A stretch of 64,000 nucleotides of DNA. Origin: Salipiger sp. CCB-MM3. Lineage in GTDB: Bacteria > Pseudomonadota > Alphaproteobacteria > Rhodobacterales > Rhodobacteraceae. The notes under the pieces are model-generated. The model was given only the letters and a program-made list of their open reading frames with translations. It searched no databases and had not been told where the DNA came from. The DNA is taken from contig NZ_CP014595.1 of the NCBI RefSeq assembly GCF_001687105.1, positions 744,001 through 808,000 on the forward strand. The letters are read 5' to 3'. Below are positions 25,856 to 36,081 of this stretch, one piece after another. Position numbers and translations under genes: made by a program. Position 1 is the first letter of the stretch. The number at the start of each line of letters is the position of its first letter.

Positions 25856-28531
25856 CTATTGCGCCGCGATCGCCAGATCGGCGGGCAGGCTCACCCGGAA
25901 AGAGGCGCCGCCCCGCCCCGGCACATAGCTGATCTCGCCGCCCAGCCGCGTGACGATCTGCCGACAGATCGCCAGCCCGAGCCCCGCGCCGCCCGCCTTC
26001 TGATCGCTGACCCGGCTGAACTTTTCAAAGATGAAATCCTGCGCCTCTGCCGACACGCCAGAGCCGTTGTCGGTGAAATCGATGGCCAGCCGCGCGCCGG
26101 GCCGCACCGAGATCTCGAGCACCGGCTTTGCCGCGTCACAGTACTTGCGGGCATTGGCGACCAGATTGATGAAAACCTGGCTGAGCCGGTCAAGATCGGT
26201 GTGCAGCATGATCTGCTCCGCCGCAGGGTCGCGGCGTATCTCCAGCCGCGCGCCCGCCTCATCCGCCGCCGCCGCAGCCACCGCCCGGTCGAGCAAGTCC
26301 GACAGCAGGCCGCTGCGCAGGTTGAGGCTGACCTGCCCGTTTTCAAGCACCGAGAGATCCAGCAGATCATCGAGCAGCCGCGTGAGGCGGATCGCCTCGT
26401 CGTGGATGATCGAGGCGTATTTGGTCTTTTCCTCGGGCTTCATGCCGCCGGTGTCGCGCAAGATCTCTGAAAAGGCGCGGATCGACGTCATCGGGGTGCG
26501 CAGCTCATGGCTGATCTGGCTGAGGAAAGCATCCTTCTGCACCGACAGCCGGGTGAGCTTGGCGTTGGCCTCGCGCAGCTGCGCGGCGGTGCGCGCCAGT
26601 TCCTGAGACTGCGCCTCGAGCCGGGCCGAATATTCCATCATCTGCGCGGTCTCATCGGCCACGGCCATCAGGTCCTCGACCGAGACCGACATGCCGCCGA
26701 CGATCTGCCCGACCATGGCGTGCGCCGTTGCCGCGCCCACCGACCCGGCCAGTTCGCGCTCGAGCGTTTCCAGAAACCGCGGCGTCACATCGGGCAGCGG
26801 GCCCCGAGCGCCCTGCCGCTCGGCCTCGCGCTCGAACAGCCGCTGCGCGTCGCGCGCGCCCAGGATGCGCTGCGCCATGATCATCAGATCCTCGCTCTGC
26901 GCGACGTTGCCGGTCCAGCTGCGGGGGGAGGTAGAATGCTCGAAGACATTGACGAATTGCGCCCCCTGCAGCCGTTCGATGGGCTGCGGGAAGCTAAGCA
27001 GCGAGGCGAGGACGAAACCGCCGGTGTTCAGCGTCATCGACCAGAAAAAGGCATGCAGCAGCGGGTCCATGCCCGACAGGCCGAACATGCCCTGCGGGCG
27101 CAGCCAGCCGATGCCGAACGGCCCGTCGAGCAGCCACGCCTCGGGCAGGAAGACCCCCGGTCCGAAGGACGGCAGGAACAAAGAATAGCCCCAGCAGCAG
27201 AAGCCGAGTAGTAGGCCGGTGACCGCCCCGAGCCGGGACCCGCCGCGCCAGAAGATGCCGCCCAGCATCGACGGCAGCACCTGCGCGAGCCCCACGAAAG
27301 AGACGAAACCGATGGTGGCCAGCGCCTCGCCCCCGCCCGACAGGCGGTAGTAGAGATAGCCCAGCATCACCACGCCGATGATCGACAGCCGCCGCGCCAG
27401 CAACACCACGTGCCGTACGTCGCCCGAGACCGTCGCGCCGGTCTGCGCAAAGCGCAGCCAGAGCGGCATCACCACATGGTTCGACACCATGGTCGACAGT
27501 GCGATGGCGGCGACGATGACCATCGAGGTGGCCGAGCTGAAACCGCCGAGGAACGACAGCACCGCCAGCCCGCCCTGCCCCTGCGACAGCGGCAGGGTCA
27601 GCACGAAGAGATCGGGGTTCGACCCCTCGGGCAGCAGATCGAGACCAATCACCGCGATCGGCACCACGAAAAGGCTGATCAGCCCCAGATAGAGCGGAAA
27701 GGCCCAGCTTGCGGTGCGCAGGTGGGTCTCATTGTCGTTCTCCACCACCAGCACCTGAAAGATGCGTGGCAGGCAGAGGAAGGCCGCCGCTGAGAGCATG
27801 ATCACCCCGGCCCAGCGGCCGCCGTCGATGCGCCACTGGCCAAGTTCCGAGGCGTCGATCCGCGCCAATGTCTCGGTCAGCCCGCCGCCCAGTCCCCAGA
27901 CCACGAAGACCCCGACCGCCAGCAGCGCGAAGAGCTTCACCACCGCCTCGACAGCGATGGCCATGACCACACCGTTGTGGCGCTCGTTGGCGTCGAGGTT
28001 GCGGGTGCCGAAGATCACCGTGAAGAGCGCCAGCCCGGCGGCGAGCCAGAGCGCGGTATGCCCCTGCCCATCGCCCGACGCCGGATCGCCCGCCGAGAAG
28101 ACCTCGAAGCTGAGCGTCACCGACTGCAATTGCAGCGCGATATAGGGCGTGGTGCCGATGACCGCGAGGATGGTCACGCCCACGGCGAGCGAGTTGGACT
28201 TGCCATAGCGCGACGAGATGAGGTCGGCCACCGAGGTGATGCGCTGCGAGCGGCCAATGCGCACCAGCTTGCGCAGGATCCACCACCAGCCGACCAGCAC
28301 CAGCGACGGGCCGAGGTAGATGGCAAGATATTCGAACCCGGTGCGCACCGCAGAGCCGACCGCGCCGTAAAAGGTCCAGGCGGTGCAATAGATCGACAGC
28401 GACAAGGTGTAGACCAGCGGCGAGCGCAGCCAGCGGGCCTGCCCGCGCAGGGCGATGCGCTCGGCGGCAAAGGCGATGACAAAGAGGAACAGCGCATAGC
28501 CAAGACAGACGGCGACCAGCGTGTTGAGCAT
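25856..28531 (-). CDS. SLC5-fused sensor histidine kinase (CrbS-like)
   Basis: An 891-residue inner-membrane kinase. Residues 1-about 500 are a sodium:solute symporter (SLC5) domain with about 13 helices. About 530-625 match the STAC-type linker found between SLC5 and kinase parts. A coiled coil leads to the HisKA domain with HELRTP (His675), then the ATPase domain with NLVANARKY, DNGSGV and GAGLGLAI. CrbS of Vibrio and Pseudomonas has this layout and controls acetyl-CoA synthetase in response to acetate. No receiver domain is fused, so the receiver-only protein upstream is the likely partner. Starts three bases after the small membrane-protein gene. Confidence 0.92.
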   Translation of the reverse strand: MLNTLVAVCLGYALFLFVIAFAAERIALRGQARWLRSPLVYTLSLSIYCTAWTFYGAVGSAVRTGFEYLAIYLGPSLVLVGWWWILRKLVRIGRSQRITSVADLISSRYGKSNSLAVGVTILAVIGTTPYIALQLQSVTLSFEVFSAGDPASGDGQGHTALWLAAGLALFTVIFGTRNLDANERHNGVVMAIAVEAVVKLFALLAVGVFVVWGLGGGLTETLARIDASELGQWRIDGGRWAGVIMLSAAAFLCLPRIFQVLVVENDNETHLRTASWAFPLYLGLISLFVVPIAVIGLDLLPEGSNPDLFVLTLPLSQGQGGLAVLSFLGGFSSATSMVIVAAIALSTMVSNHVVMPLWLRFAQTGATVSGDVRHVVLLARRLSIIGVVMLGYLYYRLSGGGEALATIGFVSFVGLAQVLPSMLGGIFWRGGSRLGAVTGLLLGFCCWGYSLFLPSFGPGVFLPEAWLLDGPFGIGWLRPQGMFGLSGMDPLLHAFFWSMTLNTGGFVLASLLSFPQPIERLQGAQFVNVFEHSTSPRSWTGNVAQSEDLMIMAQRILGARDAQRLFEREAERQGARGPLPDVTPRFLETLERELAGSVGAATAHAMVGQIVGGMSVSVEDLMAVADETAQMMEYSARLEAQSQELARTAAQLREANAKLTRLSVQKDAFLSQISHELRTPMTSIRAFSEILRDTGGMKPEEKTKYASIIHDEAIRLTRLLDDLLDLSVLENGQVSLNLRSGLLSDLLDRAVAAAAADEAGARLEIRRDPAAEQIMLHTDLDRLSQVFINLVANARKYCDAAKPVLEISVRPGARLAIDFTDNGSGVSAEAQDFIFEKFSRVSDQKAGGAGLGLAICRQIVTRLGGEISYVPGRGGASFRVSLPADLAIAAQ

Positions 28532-28534
28532 CGC

Positions 28535-28810
28535 CTAGTCTCCCCCGTCTCCCGGCCCCGGACGCCCCAGCGCCCAGGCGATGCCCGCGGCAAACAGCAC
28601 CAGCGCCAGCCAGACACCAAAGAGATAGACGATCACCGCCGAACTGCGCACGCCCTCGGTTGGGTCTTCCTGCCAGAGCAGCGGCACCAGCCACAAAAGC
28701 GCCCCCAGGAAGGGGAGCACGCGCGCCCCGTCCATCACCCGGCGGCGGCGATAGGATTGCCGCTCGAGAAAGACCGGCGGTGTGCCGCGGCGGGGCGCCT
28801 CTTCGCTCAT
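28535..28810 (-). CDS. Small two-helix membrane protein in kinase operon
   Basis: A 91-residue protein with a basic N-terminus (SYRRRR) and two predicted helices at about 29-46 (ARVLPFLGALLWLVPLLW) and 58-82 (AVIVYLFGVWLALVLFAAGIAW). It is not the DUF4212 subunit that accompanies some SLC5 symporters, judging by sequence, and I recognise no family. Its ATG overlaps the response-regulator stop (ATGA) and the kinase starts three bases after its stop, so the three proteins are made together. I infer an accessory subunit of the SLC5 sensor. Confidence 0.7.
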   Translation of the reverse strand: MSEEAPRRGTPPVFLERQSYRRRRVMDGARVLPFLGALLWLVPLLWQEDPTEGVRSSAVIVYLFGVWLALVLFAAGIAWALGRPGPGDGGD

Positions 28811-29190
28811 GCCTCTTTCGGCGCGCCGCTCAGCAGGGCGCGCACCGTCTCGAGCATTTCGCTATTGGCGAATGGCTTTGACATGAAGGCGCTGACCCCT
28901 TCGCGTTCGGCCATCTCGCGGTCGCGGGTCTGGCCGCGCGCGGTCAGCATCAGCACCGGCAATTCGGCGGTGGCCGGATCGGCGCGCAGATCGCGCAGGA
29001 TGTCGTAGCCGCTCTTTCCGGGCAGCATGACATCAAGGATCAGCAGATCGGGATTCACATCGCGCAGCCGGTCATTGGCTGTGGTGCCGTCGGAATGGGT
29101 CTCTACGTCGAGCCCTTCGCGCGACAGGATGAAGCTGATCGCTTCGATGATATTTGGCTCATCCTCGATCAGCAGCACGTGTTTGGACAT
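28807..29190 (-). CDS. Receiver-only (CheY-like) response regulator
   Basis: A 127-residue single receiver domain with no output domain. The acidic pair Glu9/Asp10, phosphoacceptor Asp53 in LLILDVMLPGKSG, Thr83 in MLTARG and Lys105 in MSKPF are all in place. It is encoded first in the operon with the small membrane protein and the SLC5-type kinase, its probable phosphodonor. CrbR, the usual partner of CrbS, carries a LuxR-type DNA-binding domain; here that is absent, so output must pass through another protein. The ScfR-type regulator upstream and the FliM-like protein downstream are candidates. Confidence 0.93.
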   Translation of the reverse strand: MSKHVLLIEDEPNIIEAISFILSREGLDVETHSDGTTANDRLRDVNPDLLILDVMLPGKSGYDILRDLRADPATAELPVLMLTARGQTRDREMAEREGVSAFMSKPFANSEMLETVRALLSGAPKEA

Positions 29191-29301
29191 GCACCCCTCT
29201 CTCCATGGCCCCAGCCACTCCCCTGCCCGGCGCCATGGTTTTCTCCCCCATGAGCTTTTGTTATCGCCAATGTTTCACCCCCTGTCAAAAAGAGACGCCG
29301 C

Positions 29302-30615
29302 CTAAAGCACCTGCTCCGCTGCGTCACCCAGAAGCGACGGCTCGCGCCGCGCCGGGCATTGGGCACGCGGACAGATACGGCAGGTGGCGCCCACCAGTTC
29401 GGTCTCTTCGCCGCCGCGCTCGGGCCCGGCCGGGGTGATCATCATATGCGCCTCGAAGATCGGGTCGCGGTTGGCCTGCGGCAGACCCGCGGGCTGCGCC
29501 ACCGCCCAGGCCCGCACCGCGCCGCCCTGCCGCCCGGCAAGCCGCACCCGGCGCGAGAGCACCGCCATGGGGCGGCTGAGCGCCGGGAACAGCGGCCAGA
29601 GCGGGCAGTCGGCACCAAAGCGCGGGATCGGGAAATCCGGCAGCGGCTTGCGGAAGGTGAGCGCGCCCGAGGCGTCGCAGATCGCCAGCCCCACCGGGCC
29701 GCAGGCCGCCTCTGCGGGCAGCGCCGCAAGCCGCCGCATGGCCCGCGCCGGATCGCAGCCGAACCGTTGCAGCAGCGCCAGCGGGTCCGCCCCATCCTGC
29801 GAGACGGCCGCGAGCAAGGGCTTCAGCGGCAGCGCGAGCGCGTCCTCGGCATAGGTGGAAAGCGCCTGCCGCAGCAGGATCCGCGCATTGCCCGACAGCT
29901 CCGCCCCAAGCTCCTCTGCCAGCGTTTCGGGGTCTTGCCCCTTTTCCAGCGCCGCAAAGTGATAGCCCGCCGCCTCAAAGACGGCGGTCACCTCTTCCTG
30001 CGGCGTGCCGCTTTCGCGCGCCGCCTTGCCCTCGGCCTCGAGATAGCTGACGAGGCTGCGGCTGCTCTCTGCAAGCCGGGCGCTGTCTTCGTGGATGTTG
30101 CGGTGAAAGCGGCGCTGCCAGTCGGGGTCGATCGCCTCGGGCTCGTTGAGGATGGTGGCCGCCGAGCGGATCGCGGTGACGGTCGAGAGCATCTCGTGCA
30201 ACGCCCCGGCAAGCTGCGGGTCATGGGCGAGCCGGTCGCTGAGGGTCTCGACGCTGCGCTCCAGCGTTTCGACACGGGCATGTGCCTCGGCCAGAAGCCG
30301 CGCCCAGCCGGGAAATCTCCCGGCGAATTCATCAACCCGGTCCAATTCCGCCGCGTTGCCACGCAGGGTGCCCGCCGCCTCGCGCAGCGCGGCAATCAGC
30401 GCGGCCTCTGCGCCCTCGGTCAGGATCGACGGTTCGACCTTGAGTATTTCCGCCAGATCGAGCAGCAATTTTCCGCCGATTCTGCGGCGATTGTGTTCGA
30501 TCAGGTTGAGATAAGATGCAGAAATGCCCGCCTGACGTGCAAGATCGGCCTGTTTCAAGCCCAGAATCGTGCGTCTTTCGCGGATTCGACTGCCGGTCAG
30601 CGTATCGCGGGGCAT
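29302..30615 (-). CDS. ScfR-type (RamB/PccR-like) XRE regulator
   Basis: A 437-residue regulator. The XRE helix-turn-helix occupies about 10-64 (LKQADLARQAGISASYLNLIE). The C-terminus (about 330-435) is the DUF2083-type domain of short-chain fatty acyl-CoA regulators, ending in CRICPRAQC (Cys412, 415, 420). RamB and PccR of this class sense acyl-CoA status and control acetate or propionate genes. Between them I see no HEXXH-like peptidase motif; instead residues 138-194 resemble a HisKA dimerisation domain. Divergent from the ABC importer and upstream of the kinase operon on the same strand. A candidate operator lies at 30686-30705. Confidence 0.88.
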   Translation of the reverse strand: MPRDTLTGSRIRERRTILGLKQADLARQAGISASYLNLIEHNRRRIGGKLLLDLAEILKVEPSILTEGAEAALIAALREAAGTLRGNAAELDRVDEFAGRFPGWARLLAEAHARVETLERSVETLSDRLAHDPQLAGALHEMLSTVTAIRSAATILNEPEAIDPDWQRRFHRNIHEDSARLAESSRSLVSYLEAEGKAARESGTPQEEVTAVFEAAGYHFAALEKGQDPETLAEELGAELSGNARILLRQALSTYAEDALALPLKPLLAAVSQDGADPLALLQRFGCDPARAMRRLAALPAEAACGPVGLAICDASGALTFRKPLPDFPIPRFGADCPLWPLFPALSRPMAVLSRRVRLAGRQGGAVRAWAVAQPAGLPQANRDPIFEAHMMITPAGPERGGEETELVGATCRICPRAQCPARREPSLLGDAAEQVL

Positions 30616-30685
30616 AGTGGTTCCTGAACCCTTTCAAGGCCTTTCTGCGGCGCCAAATAAATTTCTTTACACTATACCCTAATGC

Positions 30686-30705
30686 TTTGTGCATTTGTTG
30701 ACAAA
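30686..30705. promoter_or_regulatory. Candidate ScfR operator
   Basis: Two 8-base half-sites, TTTGTGCA and TTGACAAA, are separated by exactly four bases (TTTG). From memory, ScfR proteins such as PccR bind paired TTTGCAAA-like octamers with a four-base spacer. The match is partial (5/8 and 6/8). The site also contains the small palindrome TTTGTTGACAAA. It lies in the 222-base divergent spacer between the ScfR gene and the importer operon, where a shared operator would be expected. Confidence 0.4.
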
Positions 30706-30837
30706 AAAATCGTTAACTCAAAAGCAGTTGTTGCGTGATTTTCTTTCGTGGCCCGATACTGATTTTGCACGGGAATGTGTTTTGCGCCCTAGGGAAGAGG
30801 AGCCCGACGGCGCAAATATCCAAATGGGAGGAAATTC

Positions 30838-32184
30838 ATGTCCAAGTCGACTCTGACACGCCGTGGCGTGCTGAGAACTGGTGCCGTGGCGGGAGCCGGT
30901 GTGGCCCTGCCGACGATCTTTACCAGCTCGTCCGCGTCCGCCTTCACCAATGAGCCCACCGGCGGTTCGGTCACCCTCGGCTTCAACGTGCCGCAGACCG
31001 GCCCCTATGCCGATGAAGGCGCCGACGAGCTGCGCGCTTTCGAACTGGCGGTCGAGCATCTGAACGGCGGCGGTGACGGCGGCATGCTGAACACCTTCAG
31101 CTCGAAGACGCTGGATGGCACCGGCATCCTCGGCAAGAAAGTCGAATTTGTCACCGGCGACACGCAGACCAAATCCGACGCCGCCCGCGCCAGCGCCAAA
31201 TCGATGATCGAAAAGGACGGCGCGGTGATGATCTCGGGCGGCTCGTCCTCGGGCGTCGCCGTAGCCGTGCAGGGCCTGTGCCAAGAGGCAGGCGTGATCT
31301 TCATGGCGGGCCTCACCCACTCCAACGACACCACCGGCAAGGACAAGAAGGCCAACGGTTTCCGCCACTTCTTCAACGCTTACATGTCGGGCGCGGCGCT
31401 GGCGCCGGTGCTGGCCAAACAATATGGCACCGACCGCAAGGCCTATCACCTGACCGCCGACTACACATGGGGCTGGACGCAGGAAGAGTCGATCAAGGCG
31501 GCCACCGAGGCGCTTGGCTGGGAGACCGTGAACACGGTCAAGACCCCGCTCGCCCAGACCGACTTCTCGTCCTACATCGCGCCGGTGTTGAACTCGGGCG
31601 CCGACGTGCTGATCCTGAACCACTACGGCGGAAACATGGTCAACTCGCTGACCAACGCCGTGCAGTTCGGTCTGCGCGACAAGCTGGTTAACGACAAGAA
31701 CTTCGAGATCGTCGTGCCGCTCTACTCGCGTCTGATGGCGCGCGGTGCGGGCGAGAACGTGAAGGGCATCTTCGGCTCCACCAACTGGCACTGGTCGCTG
31801 CAGGACGAGGGCTCGAAAGCCTTCGTGCAGAGCTTTGGCACCAAATACGGCTTCCCGCCGAGCCAGGCCGCGCACACCTGCTATGTGCAGACGCTGCTCT
31901 ATGCCGATGCCGTGCAGCGCGCGGGCTCGTTCAACCCCTGCGAGGTTGCGGCGGCGCTCGAGGGCTTCGAGTTCGACGGTCTGGGCAATGGCCCGACCCT
32001 CTACCGCGCCGACGATCATCAGTGCTTCAAGGACGTTCTGGTGGTGCGCGGCAAGGAGAACCCGGAGTCGGAGTTCGACCTGCTGGAAGTGGTCGAGGTC
32101 ACCCCGCGTGCGCAGGTGGAATATGCCCCCGATCACCCGATGTTCGCTGGCGGCAGCCTCGGGTCCTGCAACCCGGGCGCCTGA
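30838..32184 (+). CDS. HAAT-type ABC substrate-binding protein, Tat exported
   Basis: A 448-residue periplasmic binding protein. The N-terminus LTRRGVLRTGAVAGAGVALP is a twin-arginine signal with cleavage near residue 36. The mature domain is the Leu/Ile/Val-binding-protein type (VTLGFNVPQTGPYADEGADE, then VKGIFGSTNWHW). The ligand cannot be read from sequence. The importer is complete, and the neighbours are acetyl-CoA synthetase and short-chain-acid regulators, so a small carboxylate is a reasonable guess, not proven. GGGAGG precedes the ATG by 6 bases. Followed by two hairpins before the permease gene. Confidence 0.9.
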   Translation: MSKSTLTRRGVLRTGAVAGAGVALPTIFTSSSASAFTNEPTGGSVTLGFNVPQTGPYADEGADELRAFELAVEHLNGGGDGGMLNTFSSKTLDGTGILGKKVEFVTGDTQTKSDAARASAKSMIEKDGAVMISGGSSSGVAVAVQGLCQEAGVIFMAGLTHSNDTTGKDKKANGFRHFFNAYMSGAALAPVLAKQYGTDRKAYHLTADYTWGWTQEESIKAATEALGWETVNTVKTPLAQTDFSSYIAPVLNSGADVLILNHYGGNMVNSLTNAVQFGLRDKLVNDKNFEIVVPLYSRLMARGAGENVKGIFGSTNWHWSLQDEGSKAFVQSFGTKYGFPPSQAAHTCYVQTLLYADAVQRAGSFNPCEVAAALEGFEFDGLGNGPTLYRADDHQCFKDVLVVRGKENPESEFDLLEVVEVTPRAQVEYAPDHPMFAGGSLGSCNPGA

Positions 32185-32199
32185 GCCCAACCAGACAGC

Positions 32200-32258
32200 G
32201 GGCCGCGTCGCGTTGCGCGGCCCCCATCCAAGCGTTCCCGGCCCCGCGCCGGGAGCGC
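32200..32258 (+). repeat. Two hairpins between binding-protein and permease genes
   Basis: Hairpin 1 has a perfect 8-base-pair stem, GGGCCGCG (32200-32207) with CGCGGCCC (32216-32223). Hairpin 2 has an 11-base-pair stem with one G-U pair, 32232-32242 with 32248-32258. No T-run follows either. Such intercistronic structures commonly protect the upstream mRNA or partly stop transcription, giving more binding protein than permease. Confidence 0.75.
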
Positions 32259-32288
32259 CCGCACTTCCTTTGACCTGAAGGCCGGGAC

Positions 32289-33320
32289 ATGGACGCAATC
32301 ATTCTTCAAATCCTGAACGGGCTCGACAAGGGCTCGGCCTATGCGCTGATCGCGCTGGGGCTCACGCTCATCTTCGGCACGCTCGGGGTGGTCAACTTCG
32401 CCCATGGCGCGCTCTTCATGATCGGCGCCTTCTGCGCCGTCACCCTCAACCGCATCCTGACCATGTCGCATCAGGTGGTCGACGAAAGCCGCAAGGACTT
32501 CCTCGGCAACCCGCTGAAGGTCGACGTGCCCTATGTGAACGACTGGTTCGGAGAGGCCGCGGGCGCCGCGATCATCGACTGGTCGGTGCCGCTCGCCATC
32601 CTCTTCTCGATCCCGGTGATGATCGCCATCGGTGTGATCATGGAGCGCGGGCTGATCAAGCATTTCTACCGCCGTCCCCACGCCGACCAGATCCTCGTGA
32701 CCTTCGGCCTCGCCATCGTGCTGCAAGAGATCATCAAGTATTTCTATGGCGCCAACCCGATCCCGACGCCCGCCCCCGACGTCTTCCGCGGGTCTTTCGA
32801 TTTCGGCGTGCTGCTGGGCTTTGATCCCAATGTGATCATCTACCCCTACTGGCGCCTCGTCTACTTCGGCTTCGCCGCGCTGATCGTCGGTGCCGTCTTT
32901 GCCTTCCTGCAGTTCACCACCTTCGGCATGGTGGTGCGTGCCGGCATGGCCGACCGCGAGACCGTGGGCCTGCTGGGCATCAACATCGACCGCCGCTTCA
33001 CCATCATGTTCGGCCTTGCCGCCGCCGTGGCGGGGCTTGCGGGGGTGATGTACGCGCCGATCAATTCGCCCAACTACCACATGGGGATGGATTTTCTGGT
33101 GCTGAGCTTCGTCGTGGTGGTCGTCGGCGGCATGGGCTCGCTGCCCGGTGCGGTGCTGGCGGGCTTCGTTCTGGGCGTGCTCGAGAGCTTTGCGTCGATG
33201 AACGAGATCAAGTCGATCCTGCCCGGCATCGACCAGATCATCATCTACCTCGTCGCCATCATCATTCTGCTGACCCGTCCTCGGGGCCTCATGGGCCGCA
33301 AGGGCGTGATGGAGGACTAA
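32289..33320 (+). CDS. HAAT ABC importer permease, LivH type
   Basis: A 343-residue inner-membrane protein with about eight helices. It begins [20 protein letters not shown] and has the family segments [20 protein letters not shown] and [20 protein letters not shown]. An extra hydrophilic insertion at about 60-95 ([20 protein letters not shown]) lengthens it beyond typical LivH (about 300 residues). It forms the channel with the LivM-type partner that starts four bases after its stop. Confidence 0.92.
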   Translation: MDAIILQILNGLDKGSAYALIALGLTLIFGTLGVVNFAHGALFMIGAFCAVTLNRILTMSHQVVDESRKDFLGNPLKVDVPYVNDWFGEAAGAAIIDWSVPLAILFSIPVMIAIGVIMERGLIKHFYRRPHADQILVTFGLAIVLQEIIKYFYGANPIPTPAPDVFRGSFDFGVLLGFDPNVIIYPYWRLVYFGFAALIVGAVFAFLQFTTFGMVVRAGMADRETVGLLGINIDRRFTIMFGLAAAVAGLAGVMYAPINSPNYHMGMDFLVLSFVVVVVGGMGSLPGAVLAGFVLGVLESFASMNEIKSILPGIDQIIIYLVAIIILLTRPRGLMGRKGVMED

Positions 33321-33324
33321 GACC

Positions 33325-34533
33325 ATGTTCGGACTTGGCAAAAAAGATACCACCGTCTTCGTGGTCGTCATCATTCTGGCGCTCTGCGCGCCGTTCATCC
33401 TCAACCCTTTCCCCACCGGCAGCTCGCTGGCGCAGTTCAACGCGGGCTATCCCGACCTGATGCAGCGCTTCGTGATCTTCGGCATCTTCGCCATCGGCTT
33501 TAACCTGCTTTTCGGCCTCACCGGCTATCTCAGCTTTGGTCACGCCGCCTTCCTCGGCATGGGATCTTACGCCGCGGTGTGGATGTTCAAACTGCTGAGC
33601 ATGAACGTCATCCCGGCGATCCTGCTGTCGATGATCGTGGCGGGGCTGTTCGCGGTGGTGATCGGCTACGTCAGCCTGCGCCGCTCGGGCATCTACTTCT
33701 CGATCCTGACGCTGGCCTTCGCGCAGATGAGCTACAACCTCGCCTATTCGGTGCTCACCCCGATCACCAATGGCGAGACCGGCCTGCAGATCACCCTCGA
33801 CGATCCGCGCATCCTGGGCAGTTCGGCCACCGCCGACGGCGGCATCCCGGTGACCAATCTCTTCGGGCTGGAGATGCGCAACTTCACCACGCTCGACATC
33901 GCCGGGTGGAGCTTCAACTTCTCGGTCGGCTACTACCTCTGCGCCGCCATCATGATCATCGCTTTCTATGTGGCGATCCGCATCTTCCGCTCGCCCTTTG
34001 GCATGATGCTGCGCGCGATCAAGTCGAACCAACAGCGGCTTTACTACACCGGCCTCAACGCCCGCCCCTACACGCTCGCCGTCTTCGTGATCTCGGGCAT
34101 GTATGCGGGGCTCGCGGGCGGGCTCATGGCCTCGATGGACCCGCTGGCCGGCCCCGAGCGGATGCAGTGGACCGCTTCCGGCGAGGTGGTGCTGATGACC
34201 ATCCTCGGCGGCGCGGGAACCCTGATCGGCCCGGTGCTGGGCGCGGGCTTCATCAAGTATTTCGAGAACATCTTCTCGAAGATCAACGACAGCGTGCTGC
34301 ACGGCTGGTTCGCCTTCCTGCCCGACGGGCTGGAGAATTTCATCGTGACGCTTGTCCACCCCTTCGTGGGCAAGGGCTGGCACCTGACGCTGGGCCTGCT
34401 GTTCATGCTGGTGGTGATCTTCCTGCCCGGCGGGCTGGTGGAAGGCGGTCAGCGCATCGCGAAGGCGCTCAAGCGTGACAAACCCGAAGACAATGGCGCG
34501 GCCCGCAAGGCCAGCCAAGAACCCGCAGAGTAA
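33325..34533 (+). CDS. HAAT ABC importer permease, LivM type
   Basis: A 402-residue inner-membrane protein with about ten helices. [21 protein letters not shown] and the coupling-helix region [19 protein letters not shown] are typical for LivM. The C-terminal tail after about 375 is charged ([16 protein letters not shown]). It pairs with the LivH-type permease immediately upstream. The gap to the next ATPase gene is ten bases and contains AGGAGG. Confidence 0.92.
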   Translation: MFGLGKKDTTVFVVVIILALCAPFILNPFPTGSSLAQFNAGYPDLMQRFVIFGIFAIGFNLLFGLTGYLSFGHAAFLGMGSYAAVWMFKLLSMNVIPAILLSMIVAGLFAVVIGYVSLRRSGIYFSILTLAFAQMSYNLAYSVLTPITNGETGLQITLDDPRILGSSATADGGIPVTNLFGLEMRNFTTLDIAGWSFNFSVGYYLCAAIMIIAFYVAIRIFRSPFGMMLRAIKSNQQRLYYTGLNARPYTLAVFVISGMYAGLAGGLMASMDPLAGPERMQWTASGEVVLMTILGGAGTLIGPVLGAGFIKYFENIFSKINDSVLHGWFAFLPDGLENFIVTLVHPFVGKGWHLTLGLLFMLVVIFLPGGLVEGGQRIAKALKRDKPEDNGAARKASQEPAE

Positions 34534-34543
34534 GGAGGCGCAG

Positions 34544-35299
34544 ATGGGCATTCTTGAAGTCAAAGACGTCAACAAGCGCTTCGGCGGGCTCAAGGCGCTG
34601 TCGGAGGTGAACCTCAGCGTTGCCGAGAACACCGTGCACGCCATTATCGGCCCCAACGGCGCGGGCAAATCGACCCTGCTCAACTGCCTCGTTGGCAAGC
34701 TGATCCCCGACACTGGATCGGTGCTGTTCGACGGGCAGTCGGTGCTCGGCCGCAAGCCCTTCGAGATCAACCAGATGGGCATCTCCCGCGTGTTTCAGAC
34801 GCCCGAGATCTTCGGCGATCTGACGGTGATGGAGAACATGATGATCCCGCTCTTCGCGCGGCGGGACGGGGCCTACCGGCTGCACGCCTTCCGCTCCGTC
34901 GACAGCGAGGCGGAGCTGCGCAGCCGTGCCGAGGCCATGCTCGAGGACGTGAAGATGCTCGACAAGCGGCACATGCATTCGGCGTCGATGTCGCGCGGCG
35001 ACAAGCGGCGGCTCGAGATGGCCATGTGTCTCGTGCAGGAGCCGCGCCTCTTGCTGCTCGACGAGCCCACCGCCGGCATGGCCCGCGCCGATACCAACAA
35101 CACGATCGACCTGCTCAAGGAGATCAAGGAGAAGCGCGACATTACCATGGCGATCATCGAGCACGACATGCACGTGGTCTTCAGCCTCGCGGACCGGATC
35201 ACCGTGCTCGCCCAGGGCACGCCGCTGGTCGAGGACAGCCCCGAGAACATCAAGGGCCACCCCAAGGTGCGCGAAGCCTACCTCGGCGAAGCGGCGTAA
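34544..35299 (+). CDS. HAAT ABC importer ATPase, LivG type
   Basis: A 251-residue ATPase. Walker A is GPNGAGKST, the signature region is SMSRGDKRRLEMA (a variant of LSGGQ with R-G-D, common in this group), Walker B is LLLLDEPTAGM and the switch is IEHDMHVV. The ATG at 34544 with AGGAGG five bases upstream is preferred over a longer frame that would overlap the permease gene. It forms the ATPase heterodimer with the LivF-type protein encoded next. Confidence 0.93.
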   Translation: MGILEVKDVNKRFGGLKALSEVNLSVAENTVHAIIGPNGAGKSTLLNCLVGKLIPDTGSVLFDGQSVLGRKPFEINQMGISRVFQTPEIFGDLTVMENMMIPLFARRDGAYRLHAFRSVDSEAELRSRAEAMLEDVKMLDKRHMHSASMSRGDKRRLEMAMCLVQEPRLLLLDEPTAGMARADTNNTIDLLKEIKEKRDITMAIIEHDMHVVFSLADRITVLAQGTPLVEDSPENIKGHPKVREAYLGEAA

Positions 35300-35311
35300 G
35301 GAGAGAACCAG

Positions 35312-36067
<756 letters not shown>

Positions 36068-36081
36068 ACGCCATCCGCCCC

